Source: Certhia americana (lineage: Eukaryota > Chordata > Aves > Passeriformes > Certhiidae). Taken from it: a stretch of 64,000 nucleotides of DNA. Positions 45,138-56,208 of the stretch are shown piece after piece. Each line of letters starts with the position of its first letter. Position 1 is the stretch's first letter. The stretch covers positions 26,508,944 to 26,572,943 of the forward strand of contig CM031864.1 in assembly GCA_018697195.1 (NCBI GenBank). Direction: 5' to 3'. The notes beneath the pieces were generated by a model, which saw only the letters and a list, made by a program, of their open reading frames with translations, was not told where the DNA came from and made no database searches. Position numbers and translations under genes: made by a program.

Positions 45138-45195
45138 GAACTGAAGGTTGGAAGTAGATGACCTTTAGAGTCCCAAATCTTTCTGTGATCCTCTG
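45138..45195 (+). mobile_element. Possible CR1 3' end scrap
   Basis: 'ggaagtagatgacctttaga' followed by 'gtcccaaatctttctgtgat' resembles the last bases of CR1 (TAGATGACCTTTAAGGTCCC ... TTCTGTGAT). Too short to be certain. Confidence 0.35.
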
Positions 45196-45668
45196 TCTCT
45201 AGTTAGTTAGTGTTACATTTACCAAACCCTCTTCCAATTAGCAGATTTATTATTACATGTTGTTCTTCTGTTTAATATACAACATGATTTATATATATAT
45301 TTTTTACAAATTTCCTTAAGAAATAGTAGAGGTCTTACCACATTTGCTGCTACACAATGTTTTTTCCTAGAGGATGATTCTTGCCACCACTCTGGTGACA
45401 GCTAAATATTGAAATCTGTTGGAGGATTTCAGCCATAATTAATACTTTGCTAATATATTCCAGGCTTCATGCTTTGGTAGGCACAGACACTGACTAGGAA
45501 ATGAGAAGTGATTGAAGTGCTCTGAGAAGCATATGCTCATTCTGATTTTTATCCTGATGCCACAAAAATTTCAGATTCACTCCTTGTAAACAGTCAATGA
45601 GATGAAATATTGTTTTGTGAACACAGGTCAGGCAATTGGCCATCGTGTTCCCGGGTCAGGAGCAAGCA

Positions 45669-45771
45669 ATTTGCATCAGTTTGCATATTTATATTTGGGA
45701 GAAGATGAGATCTGCTCTTTAATTTCTTTTTAAATGCTTCTCAGTGGCTGAGAAGAAATGTGCATTTGCAT
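45669..45771. promoter_or_regulatory. Cluster of POU octamer motifs (candidate)
   Basis: Two exact ATTTGCAT octamers (45669-45676 and 45764-45771) and one near match (GTTTGCAT at 45679) within about 100 bases. Such octamers bind POU-domain factors. In A+T-rich DNA they also arise by chance, so this is only a candidate enhancer. Confidence 0.25.
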
Positions 45772-46039
45772 TTGATCCTTTGTGACATTGTGCGATATTT
45801 GTGAGTATTGTTGGTGAATCTAAATTACCCCTGGCTGATTAGAATAGCTCAGTATTGGCTGTACAATGGCACATACAAATATGAATGTTTGTAGGGTTTG
45901 AGACAAGATTCCTGTTTCAAATTAATGCAGGTCTTCTGGAATGAGAGCAGCTACAACTCTGTAAGAGAAAAAAGTCTTTGGAAAGACTCAATCAAAGATG
46001 CAAGATCTTCAAAGCGCTGAAGATGTGAGCTGGAACCAG

Positions 46040-46487
46040 AACTCCTCATGCCCACCCCCAGTGTGGGCAGCAGAAGGGGGGATTCTGCCCATCTGCCCTT
46101 CTCAGGTGAGACCCCACCTGCAGAGCTGCTCCAGCCCTGGGGCCCAGCACAGGAAGAACATGGAGCTGCTGGAGAGGGTCCAGAGGAGGCCCCAGAGCTG
46201 ATCCCAGGGCTGGAGACCCTCTCCTCTGGAGCTAGCCTGGGAGAGCTTGGGGTGTTCACCTGAAGAAGAGAAGGCTTCAGGGAGACCTCAGAGCTCCTTC
46301 CAGCACCTAAAGGGGCTCCAGGAGAGCTGGATAGGGACAATTCATCAGGAATTGTAGTGACAGGACAAAGAAAAATGGCTTCACACTGAGTTTACATCAG
46401 ATATTAGGAAGAAATTCTCCCTTGTGAGAGTGCTGAAGCCCTAGTACAGGATGCCCAGATAAGCTGTGGCTGCCCCCTTTCTGGAAG
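46040..46487 (+). mobile_element. CR1 LINE fragment lacking its 3' end
   Basis: 'tgggcagcagaaggggggat', 'cctgcagagctgctccagcc', 'gctgctggagagggtccaga', 'tttacatcagatattaggaa' and 'gataagctgtggctgccccc' run in CR1 sense order. The sequence then leaves CR1, so the final ~130 bases are missing. This is unusual because CR1 copies normally lose the 5' side. Confidence 0.88.
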
Positions 46488-47174
46488 AGTCATATACTTC
46501 TATTCCATAGAGAATTTTTTTCAATCTTCCGTCAAATTCACAGTTGATTTCAGAAATCCTTTTACTAAATCTAGAAACATTTAATAATAGGATTTCTTAA
46601 TCAACTGTGATGTTTTAAACTGCCTCTCTGAGAATTCATTGCAGACTCCAATTCACAGAGACAGACACAAATTCATATCTGTGGTCTCAAAACTGGTGGG
46701 CTTACAGTTCTGTGAGACTGTTGGGATCTGTAGTCACACCCATTGACCCACTGCATTCCTGTTAAATCCAATTGGCTTTGGAACTGCTTATTCCATAGGG
46801 TCAATGTGGACAGCTCCATTTATACCATCATTATGGCAGTGATGAGGGTGGTGCTTACAGGGCAAGCTAATGATAACACTGTACTGCATAAATCCCTAAT
46901 TAAAGTCACTCCACTTTCTGATGTTTTTCTTAATTAGTCCCAGGGGAAATGGACAGGATGTTGAATTTCCATCCTGATTAGAAATACAGGAGCTGCTGCA
47001 GTTCGGATTTTATTTTGAAAAAAAAGAGTCCAGCTGCAGCATATTCAGAAGGTAGGGGCTACAAGCCCCTCATATGACCACTTTTAATAAGCAATTTCTC
47101 TGAGGCACATTCATTTCTACCCCCCTTTCAGCAAGTTTATAATGGACATCAACCTAAAAATCCATAAGTGTACA
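46488..47174. other. Intergenic DNA, no gene seen
   Basis: Spacer between two plus-strand CR1 copies, without a recognised feature. Confidence 0.5.
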
Positions 47175-47430
47175 TCTCTCTGAAAAAGAGTAGGTTTAGA
47201 TTGGATATTGGGAAGAAATTCTTCTCTGGTGGGTGGGAAGGCCACAGAACAGGGTGCCCAGAGAAGCTGTAGCTGCCTCTGGATCCCTGGAAGTGTCCCA
47301 GATCATCCCAGGTTGGAAGGGGCTTGGAGAAGCCTGCGTGGAAGGTGTCCCTGCCCAAGGCAGGGGGTCGCATTGGATGATCTCTAAGTTCCCTTCCAAT
47401 CCAAACCATTCTGTAACTCTGTAATTCTAC
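47175..47430 (+). mobile_element. CR1 LINE 3' fragment
   Basis: 'tttagattggatattgggaa', 'gggtgcccagagaagctgta' and 'cattggatgatctctaagtt', ending 'accattctgtaactctgtaa' with a recognisable octamer-type tail. A 'cagatcatcccaggttggaa' stretch differs from the usual text and may be a small local rearrangement. Confidence 0.9.
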
Positions 47431-50400
47431 ATCTGCAGCTCATAAATTTAAAAATTTTCCCAACGGAAACCAAAACCAAACTCTAAGCCTTGAGGGAGTA
47501 CAAATATTTATTAATTTTCATCTACTGTAACATTATCAAACATCATGCAAAGAAAACATCATTTTAGTAAAAATTGCCTGGTTTTAAGCTTGTTTTGATT
47601 TTTTCTTGCAGCAAATCCCTGTGTTTTGCACTGAGTGCTGTTGTTCTGTGAGACATAGGTAATCAAGAATGTGTAAACAGGACCCTGCAGCAGTAGAGGG
47701 CATTTAGCAGGGGGAAGAAAGAAGAGATTCTGATTTTTCTGGTCAGATCAGCTCCAGAGTGTGGGGTGTGTGTGTGCATGTAATGAGGAGCAGTGAGGAG
47801 AGTGATTTAAAGTGCCAATTCAGAGAGGTAAAGTGCTCTGTACATTAGAGTAAGTGGCAGAGGAATCATGAGGTGCATCTGCTTTGGAACGTTTAGAAAG
47901 TTGTAACCTAGCAGAAAATGAATTCAGTGTTCAAATCAGTGCACTAATTAGAGCCGAGCTTTATTCTGGAATGTCACTTCTTCTTTATGACATTTAACTT
48001 ACAAAAACGTGAGCAGAAGAGCTTAGCTCATTCTTCCAACTGTGTGCAGGAATTATTATTCTCAGAATAAGTCTGTGTTGAAACTGGTGCAAATAAATGA
48101 ACAAGAATCTTAATTTCATCTTTTTTGTCTATACATGTGGATGTACCTACATAAATTCCTATGTAGATGTGTTATCTTAATGAAACTTTATTGATGGAGT
48201 TAAAATATCCTGGAAAAAAAACCCCAACATATATTAAATTGTCAGATTCCCATTTTTCAAAGAAGTGTATTTATTCCATTTATGTGTATAAATGAGGATC
48301 CATACTGCCTTTACGAGCCAAATAGAGGCAATTTAGGCTGCTGAAGGAGCTGCAGAATGTAATAGTTCACTCAGTTCTGTGAAAGGATTTATTGCCACAT
48401 ATATGTCACCTAATTTTGTTGTTTCTGCAGCTTAATATTTGACTGTAAAACTTACCTGAATTTGGTGTAATGCATTTTTATGGCTTTTTCGGTAACTAAA
48501 CCAGGGTTTGTGGAAGCAGAGTATTGCTGGGAAGAGGCAAGGACAGCATGCTGGCTCCCTTTCACCTCACACTCCCACAGGACCTGGGACAGAGACCCTT
48601 GTGTGGGCATCTCCCACATCTCCTTATTTAGACACCAGGAATTGTGTCTGGCCCATCAAGAAAAAAATATCCTGAGACCTACTTTTGGCAGCGTGATCGA
48701 GGGTGGGAGAGCATTACAGCAAGAGATAAAGGGATAAACAGCCCCAACACACAATTTGGGATTTCCCTCTCAATTGAGATCTTTGCAATGTAAGAAAGAG
48801 CTTTCTGAACACTTCTAAGATCTCCTGGCTTCAACCAATGCCCCCAGATTTTACACTAAAAGCAATAGCTGATCCCTGTCCTCTCTTTTCCTGGCACTTA
48901 GGATTTTACAGAACTGAATTTTGCCTCAGAATAAAGAATTATCTTGTGCTTCTGTGGTACCTGCAGTCCTGGTGAACACACTAGACAACAGCCTGGAAAA
49001 TTCAGGACTGACAAAATCAAGTGATTCCTTGTCAAACTTCTTGCCATTCTTTTGCATATCAAGGCAAAAAGGGAGTTAAATGTGTGTTATAAAAGAAGCA
49101 TTTCTGGTGGAATCATCCACAAAGTGTCAATTTAGTGGTTGCTAAAAGCCATTTTGAGCTTGTTCCAGTTAAATTATAGCTTTAGGGGTTGATGGTAAGG
49201 AATCCTGATGTTTCTGATCAGCTTTTGATGAAAAAATGGGAGACTTCACTTCTTGGGATATCAGCTGGGTTTTTTTTCCTTAGCAGAAAAACAACCTCAA
49301 TTTTCTGTGTACAGAAAATCCAATATTAAAGGAAAGGCCCCTAGAGTGCAAAGCACATTAATGATTTTTTAATTATTATGACTATATTCCAGAACAAGTG
49401 GATTGGAAATGTCCTGATTTAATTTTGAACTAATTGTAAAAGCTTATTTCCTTAGATGCAAAGTTCCAAACCCTTAATTTAATTGAATGCAGATTTGCTC
49501 AGATTTTGTAATAAGAGCATCTAAGATTAGAATTCAGACACAATGGTGCTGGATTTGCAATTTAATACAAGACCTTTAGGAATCCTGACAGTTTGCTCCA
49601 GAGGATAAAATAACAGTTGCCACTTTAAGAGATAAATTTTCCCACTATTATCATTGCAGCATTTATGCACCTATGACTAAGAGTGACAGAAGAATTCTTT
49701 ACTGAAATAAATGGCCTGGTCAACAACCTTTCAGTGGCAGATAAAAGCTTCATGTCAAGTGACTTCAATGACCAGGCAGGAGGTAACCTGGCAACCCACA
49801 ATAAATAAAGGGCCTCCATGGAACAGGTCAGGAAGCATCAAGGAACTTTCTTCTCCTCCAAAAGTTCCTCTGGAATAATTTAAGGAACAAAGGGATGCTG
49901 CTTCAAGATGTTCAACTAGTACAAAACTGCTTTGAGCGCCTGCTGCCTGTTGATTATTATATCAGGTACAGACAAATGTCGGGGGGGGGGGGGGGAATGG
50001 AGCCATCTAAACAGGACTTGTCTGTTACTTCATCTCACATTCCCATTTAATTTTGTACCCTTTTGTGATATTGCCCTCAGTAAGCACCTGAAAGAAACAC
50101 AAGAGACAGAGAAGGGAGGAAAGGTGTTCTAGAAAAATACAACCCTGCCCTGTAGATGCCAATGTGAGGGGGGCAGAAAGAAAACACATTTATAAGGGAT
50201 CATGAATAAAGTTGAAGCATAAATGGTGTAAATAAAGCTGTATCAGTCATTAATACTGCTACTACTGAAAATAATCTTGACTTAAAATTGAGTAACTTAG
50301 GGGCAAAAGCATAGATCTGAAAGCAAAAGGTCATTGAATACTATTCAACTCTGAGTGGTTTTACTCTGCTTCTGCAGGACAACAACCGACTTGTAATTCC

Positions 50401-50555
50401 CCTTCACAGGGATAGGTAACAATTCCAGGTGTTGGATGTGCAGGGTCATTCACAACCCCCAGGTTAGATTTAATGTAAAACATACACATGCCATTAAGAG
50501 TGAGACAATTCCTCTGTAGGAATTGGGGAGTTGAGTGAACCTGTAAGAATGTTAG
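47431..50555. other. Long intergenic stretch with a G15 tract
   Basis: About 3.1 kb of A+T-rich DNA. A short GT run lies near 47765 and G15 at 49981. No exon or other repeat is supported. Confidence 0.55.
49981..49995 (+). repeat. G15 homopolymer
   Basis: Fifteen consecutive G, the longest G run seen here, in otherwise A+T-rich DNA. It can support G-quadruplex stacking, and its exact length may be a sequencing artefact. Confidence 0.9.
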
Positions 50556-51260
50556 ACTCCCAGAGTTATTAAGGTTGGAAAAAGACCTCCAGGATCATCA
50601 AGCCCAAGCTGTGCCTGATCCCCACCTTGTCACTAGCCCAGAGCACTGAGTGCAATGTCCGGGCATTCCTCGGACATCTCCAGGGATGGGGACTCCAATG
50701 CCTCCCTGGGAAGCCCCTTCCAAGGCCTGACCACCCTTTCCAGGAAGAAATTCCTCCTGGTATCCAACCTGACCCTCTCCTGGCACAGTTTGAGGCCATT
50801 CCCTCTCATCCTGGCCCAACTCCCCCTGGCTGCCCCCTCCTGTCAGGGAGTTGTGTAAAGCCAGCAGGTCCCTCCTGAGCCTCCTTTGCTCCAGGCTAAG
50901 CCCCTTTTCAGCTCACTCAGCTGCTCCTGATGCTCCAGCCCCTTCCCCAGCCCTGTTCCCTTCCCTGGACATGCTGCAGCCCCTCAAGGGCTCTCTGGCC
51001 ATGAGGAACTGGACACAGCACTCAAAGTCCCTCAGCTGTGCCAGCACAGGGGACGGGCACTGCCCTGGGCTTGTGGCCACACCAGGGCTGGGGCAGCCCA
51101 GGGGCCATTGGCTTCTTGCCCACCTGGGCACACCTGGGCTCCTGTCCAGCCTCTGTCCCCAGCATCCAAGGGCCTTTTCCAGCTTTCCAACCCCCTCTGT
51201 AGGGGGTCAGAGTGACCCAAGGGCAGGACCTGGCCCTTTAGCCCCTTGGCCTTGTCCAAT
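50556..51260 (-). mobile_element. CR1 LINE fragment, ~700 bp
   Basis: 'ttaaggttggaaaaagacct', 'ccaggatcatcaagcccaag', 'ggcctgaccaccctttccag', 'acctgaccctctcctggcac', 'tcagggagttgtgtaaagcc', 'tccctggacatgctgcagcc', 'gggcttgtggccacaccagg' and 'gcttcttgcccacctgggca' follow the order of the subfamily also seen at 11612-12062 but reach further toward the 5' end. It stops near 'agccccttggccttgtcc'. Confidence 0.9.
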
Positions 51261-53262
51261 CCAAAATTCCAGGTGTTGAACTATTCAAAAGCAGGTTTGT
51301 GAACAGATCTCACATCCAGTTTTGTGATCATTATTTATGCAATAAATTACCTGAAATCCAGCAGCAAGAACTTTGACTCAAGTTATATAAGCTTTAGTGA
51401 CAGCAGATGCTGCTCATGCCTGAGATATCAAGGACAAGGCCCAGGAAACTGAGAATAGAAAAAAAAAAAGCAAACTAGAAGCCCAGTTTCTGTAGGAACC
51501 AAGCCTCATTGCTTTTGAGAGTTTTTTGCTAAGCCAAATATATCCATGAGCAGCATCCTCTGCATAAAGTAACCACATTTGTCCAGCAGTAAGACTAGCC
51601 GAAAGGAAAGAAATTATTGTCTCCCTTCCAAAGCTCCAGAGCAGAAAAGACCCAAATGTCCTGATCTCAGAAGGGATGAAGCAATGTCAACACCTAAGGT
51701 AAATAATTTCATGATTAAGCCGTAATTTGGGGAGTTTAATGATCTAGAAAGTGAAGTTCCTTTTCTCTTTTTCCTTGGCAATTTCTCAGACTTTATTAAA
51801 TGTTGCAAATTGGAGTTTGCCTTGTTTTAAGATGGTTTGCAGATGTATTCCTTCCCTCCCCTCCCCAGCTCGCTGACACAGGGTCAATTTTCTGCCTATA
51901 TTACAATTCCCACAGTCCCATTGGGAACAAAGAATGGTTTGTCAGGAGCCTGCAAAAGGAAACAAATGATCTGTGCTCAAGTCTAATAACCTTCCTGAAG
52001 AAGAAAAATGTGTGAATTGCAGAAGTTTCACCTGCAAAATCTCTATTGATACACTAATTAAGAATGGATCTCTTCAACCACTGCAAAAAAAGGAAGGAAC
52101 AAAAAGAGGTGCATTAGAGAGACTGGGGGAAAAATTAAATTAATGGATGAGAAGTGGCTCAGTGCTGTCCCAGAATGCTTTGCTGAGGTAGGATTACACA
52201 CAGCCACAGTGCTTTTTAAACCAGGCTCAGAAAGATATATTGATATTTGGAGGATCTGTATACTGCAGAGGGTTTTCCGTATGTAATCTCTCCATCTCTG
52301 CCCTGTTTTCCTTTCCTACAGCTCTAATTCAGCAAACAGGTCTTTCCGTATTATTTTTCTTTTGTTCTTTTACTTATATCTGAATTCTTCCTAGAACTCT
52401 GGCTTCAAGGTGTTTTTTCCGGGTAGGAGGGGTTGTGTGGGAAAAGTTATTCACACCTCCTATGTTTTGAACTGCCAAAATTAAACCACAGCAGCTGCCA
52501 CCTTTAACCCATGTTCCTTACCCCAAACCATCAAACCAACAGCAGCAGCCTGTGATTTATGGGGCTGACCATAAACAGTCCAGTTCAAAATACAGAAAGA
52601 TAATGGATGAAACAATTTTTCTACTTTATCACATTCAATACACCTTTTGAGAACAATTTTCACATTATTGTCAATTTTGGTGTAAAAAAATATTTAAAGA
52701 CACACTACTATGCTCCAGTAGTTTTCCATTATATTGTGCCCATCTGCTGAGTTTTATTTTAACACAGATAGTTCTGCAGCACTTCAAAGTAGCTAACTAA
52801 TACCCTTAAAGCTTTGGAAATTACTTCTTTTTCAGCAGTAAACTCCCAGGAAAATGCTACAAGTTACATATATAAGTACCACTATCCTGTTAAATGAGAC
52901 CCATTAATTTTTATTTGGAGCCACACTACTTTCTGATTTTCAAAGACTTAATGGTATCTAATTTTATTTTGCTTTTTAAGTCAAAGTACTTAGTCCTGCC
53001 TTTTCCTTATTTGTAAAATATGTGGGATATCAATGCACTTCAAAGGTTTGTGGTGAGGATAAATAATGCTGAGATTATGAGATGTTCATACATCAATGCA
53101 GACCTTACCATGACCTATCAGAAATGGACTCAAAAAGAGTTTTCTTACAATAATTCCATAATTATTTTAATAACTAAGCTGTTCCTGGAGTTTCCTTATA
53201 GAGAGAAAAGAAATATACACAAAAGGTTGTCTGAAACCACAAAAAAACTTACCATAATCAAA
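51261..53262. other. Intergenic DNA, no gene seen
   Basis: A+T-rich. A 93-codon plus frame at 53020-53301 runs into the CR1 and is not convincing. Confidence 0.55.
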
Positions 53263-53875
53263 ATCATGGAATCAGGGAATTATTTGGGTTGGAAGGATTG
53301 ATCACTAAAGCCCATTCAGACCCACTCCCCTGCTACAGGCAGGGACACCTTCCACTAGCCCAGGTTGTTCCAAGCCCTGTCCAGCCTGGCCTGGGACACT
53401 TCCAGGGATCCAGGGCCAGCCACAGCTTCTCTGGGCACTCTGTGCCAGGGTCTCCCCACCCTCACAGGGAAGAATTCCTTCCCAGTATCCCCTCTAGTAT
53501 GCCCTGTAGCAGTGGGAAGCCATTCCCCTTTTCTGTCATTCCATCCCTTGTAGACAGTCTCTCTCCATGTTTCCTGTCAGCTCCTTCAGGACGGAAAGGT
53601 CACAATTAAGTCACCCTGTATCCTTCTCATCTCCAGGCTGAACATTCTCAATTCTCCCAGCCTGGCTCCTTAGGGCAGGTAGTCCAGTTTCCTCAGCAAT
53701 TTGGTAGCTTTCTCTGGACTTGCTCCAATGGTTCCATGTCCTCCTTATGTCGGGAATACCAGGACTGGACACAGCACTGCAGGAGGGGTCTCAGCAGAGC
53801 AGAGTGGAGGGGCAGAATCACCTCCCTCCCCTGCCTATGCTTTTTTTGGATGCACCCAGCATACTCTGGTACAGT
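53263..53875 (-). mobile_element. CR1 LINE fragment, 3' UTR
   Basis: 'aaaatcatggaatcagggaa', 'ttgggttggaaggattgatc', 'aggcagggacaccttccact', 'ccagggatccagggccagcc', 'tcctcagcaatttggtagct', 'ctggacacagcactgcagga' and 'ggatgcacccagcatactct' cover the inverted CR1 from its 3' end to near the ORF2 junction. The reading is continuous without large deletions. Confidence 0.92.
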
Positions 53876-54149
53876 CAGAAGGATAAGAAGGCAACTCCCT
53901 GGAAATTTTTATATTGAGAGATTATCTGAGTGGAATAGATATCCAAGGAGTTGAACACAGTCTGAACCAAGAGAGCACTCACTGACACTGAGCAGGAAAA
54001 ATCTTATTTTTGGTGAGAGTAAATGCCTGTAGTCCATCAGCTCCCAGAAGGTTTTTGCCATGTGGAGGCTTCTCTTTGGCTGCACAAGCACACCAAGCTG
54101 CTCACCCTGGGAGTCACCAATGCTTTTGGGAACCTTCTGTCTAGGCTTG

Positions 54150-54905
54150 TGTTGGGGATTGGGTTATTTTCTTATAGAATTTTTTCCCAGAAGTTCCTAA
54201 GAAGCTAATGACTGGGTACTTTTCAGTACTCATGGGTGCTTAGGACCAAACAAAAGAAGCAGCTAAGGCAGAGACAGGGAGGCACCATCTTCACTTCGCT
54301 CTGGGCAGTTTTCTGCACTGAGAAAAACGGCCAGGAGCTGCTCATCTCGGCGCGGTGGAGAGCTCTCACCATCCTTCACCTGGAACTCGGTCGGACCACC
54401 GTCTCTTCGTGTGTCCCCCAGGATTTTGGGAACCCGTTCCCTCCCTGCCCTGCCAGGAGCTCCTTCTCCCTGCCCTGCACCCACGGCTTCTTCAGTTTTG
54501 TTCGAGGGCTCCCCACGCTGTGTTCTGCAGCCCCTGCCCAGCCGGGACACTTTTCCAACAGCTCCAGCCACTGCCAACCCTCAGATACATCTCATCCTCC
54601 CAGGACTGCTGCTGGCTCTGGTAGCTTGTAATGGTACTGAGGGGGGTGGGAGGGGGTGCCAGAGGAACACTGTAACTGAGTTGGTTTTTTTTTTTTCTTT
54701 TCTTCTCTAGTTCTGTTTTTTGTCAATATTATAGTTATTATTGTTAATTTACCTTGTTAGACTAACTAGTAAAGTACTGTTATTCCTACCCTCACACCGT
54801 TGCCCGAGACCCCCCCTTTAATTTTAGGATAATTACAAGTCCAAGGGAAGTTTCCATTCTTTATTGGTTCCCTAGCAGACACCCCTGTCTTCCCAAACCA
54901 AGACA
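54150..54905 (+). mobile_element. Solo LTR, ERVL type
   Basis: 756 bp starting TGTTGGGGATTGGG and ending 'cccaaaccaagaca'. The flanking bases GCTTG (54145-54149 and 54906-54910) are an exact 5-bp target duplication, as expected of ERVL-class integration. The end segment ('ccctagcagacacccctgtc') and the start ('tcttatagaattttttccca') match avian ERVL LTRs as I remember them. A frame of 131 codons inside it (54236-54631) is LTR sequence, not a gene. A T tract lies near 54688. Confidence 0.88.
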
Positions 54906-54937
54906 GCTTGCAGTATAGATTTCTTTTGGGGCTGTAG

Positions 54938-55571
54938 CAGTGTGAGTTTTATTTTCTTTCTAACCAAAGCTGAAGTGCCGTATTGTTGCATGCCATGATA
55001 TGTTAGGCAATGCTGTGGTACAGTGCCCTTGGGATGAGACTGCCATTTAGGGAATATGCTCCCACAGACCTTTTCTGGTTATGACCATCTTCTATGTTAT
55101 GTCATTGTGGTTCATGTTAATTACCCCAGTTATGTCATCCTTGCTCACACCCCAGTTCCAGACAGCCCAGTTCCGGGTGGGTTCCTTTGTTTTATTCCGT
55201 GTGCTGCCTGCTAGCCACGCGGTCCCGCTTCCGCCGTGCTCCATCACCAGCACCATGGACACTGAATGGCTCTGCCATGTATGTGTACCAACCCAGCTCA
55301 GCACAGTTCTACCGCGCTACGGATAGCCCCATTTCTGTGGCTCCGCCCGTGTCCTGAGACTTTAAAACCTTGGATCCTCCCCTTTGTTTTTTGGCTTTTT
55401 GACCCGCTTTCAGTGAGCTCTAATAAACTCCTGGAAACATTATACAAAGCTCCTCCCGTGTCTCCTATCCCAACACAGCACACGTGCGTACCGGACAACG
55501 GCGCTATCCCTTTCCGAGCAGCACGCTCTCGGGAAGGCGGTGGTCTCAGCGGCCCCTGCTGTGCCGCCACA
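54938..55571 (+). mobile_element. Probable second solo LTR
   Basis: Promoter-like order: CpG-bearing upstream part, 'gagactttaaaaccttgg' as a TATA-like box, 'gctctaataaactcctgg' with AATAAA, then a ~150-bp U5-like tail. CTGTAG occurs exactly at both edges (54932-54937 and 55572-55577), which would be a 6-bp target duplication, but the 5' end would then read CAGTG instead of TG. CAGTGTG/CACACTG at the edges also form a short inverted repeat. LTR identity is likely; the boundaries are uncertain. Confidence 0.5.
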
Positions 55572-55601
55572 CTGTAGGGAGCAGCCACAGGTCCACAGTG
55601 G

Positions 55602-56208
55602 TGTGATGAACAAAATTCCCTGCTTGTTCTTGTTCAGTAAGAGTTTTTAATGTTGTGGTTGCCTGTTATCAATCATTGTTAAATGTTAATTCCCCAGTTG
55701 TTCCTCTGGTCTGTGTTTGCCAGTTCCATGTTTTTATCCCCATGTACCCAGAATCCTCCCCATCGAAAGCTACATTTGTTGCACCCCACCTGCTGCTCCC
55801 AGGCGTCCTTGTGCACGGACTGTATGCAAATAAGGGGCATTTGGCCTAAATCGGACTCCCAAAACCATGAGCCAACATGTGATAGAAGAGTAAAAACAGC
55901 AGCATCAATCTGAGAAAGCCACAAGGAAGCATACACAACTAGAACTGAGTTTGGCCATGTCACTCTAACTTACAGTACTCAGTCAGAGGGACACCCCTAG
56001 ACCAACCAGCCCCCCTTTGTCTTCTGGTGCTCCCGTGAGGACAGAAGCCCCAGCTCTGCCTGTGTTCTTGTGGGCAAAGCTGCCTTCCTCCTCCTGTGTG
56101 CCACCTCTGGGAGCAGCGGCGGTGTGTGTGACCCGTCGGACCCCCACCCTGAACTGATTACTAATAAAGGCATTAAAAGGAGAAAAAAGCTCCTGCCCTT
56201 TTTCTTCA
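55602..56208 (+). mobile_element. Solo LTR, probably ERV1/gamma type
   Basis: 607 bp starting TGTGATGAACAAAA and ending 'gccctttttcttca', flanked by GTGG on both sides (55598-55601 and 56209-56212), a 4-bp duplication as for gammaretrovirus-like elements. AATAAA is at 56163-56168, leaving a short 3' portion. The upstream part contains 'actgtatgcaaataagg'. A 4-bp match is weak on its own; the TG...CA ends and polyadenylation signal strengthen it. Confidence 0.65.

Larger units (their letters stand above)
44751..46039. other. Intergenic DNA with clustered octamer motifs
   Basis: A+T-rich. Contains a possible CR1 scrap (45138-45195) and a cluster of ATTTGCAT octamers (45669-45771). No exon is supported. 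Confidence 0.5.

Noticed and set aside
54236..54631. 131-codon plus frame as a small gene
   Set aside because: It lies wholly inside an ERVL solo LTR with a clear 5-bp target duplication.
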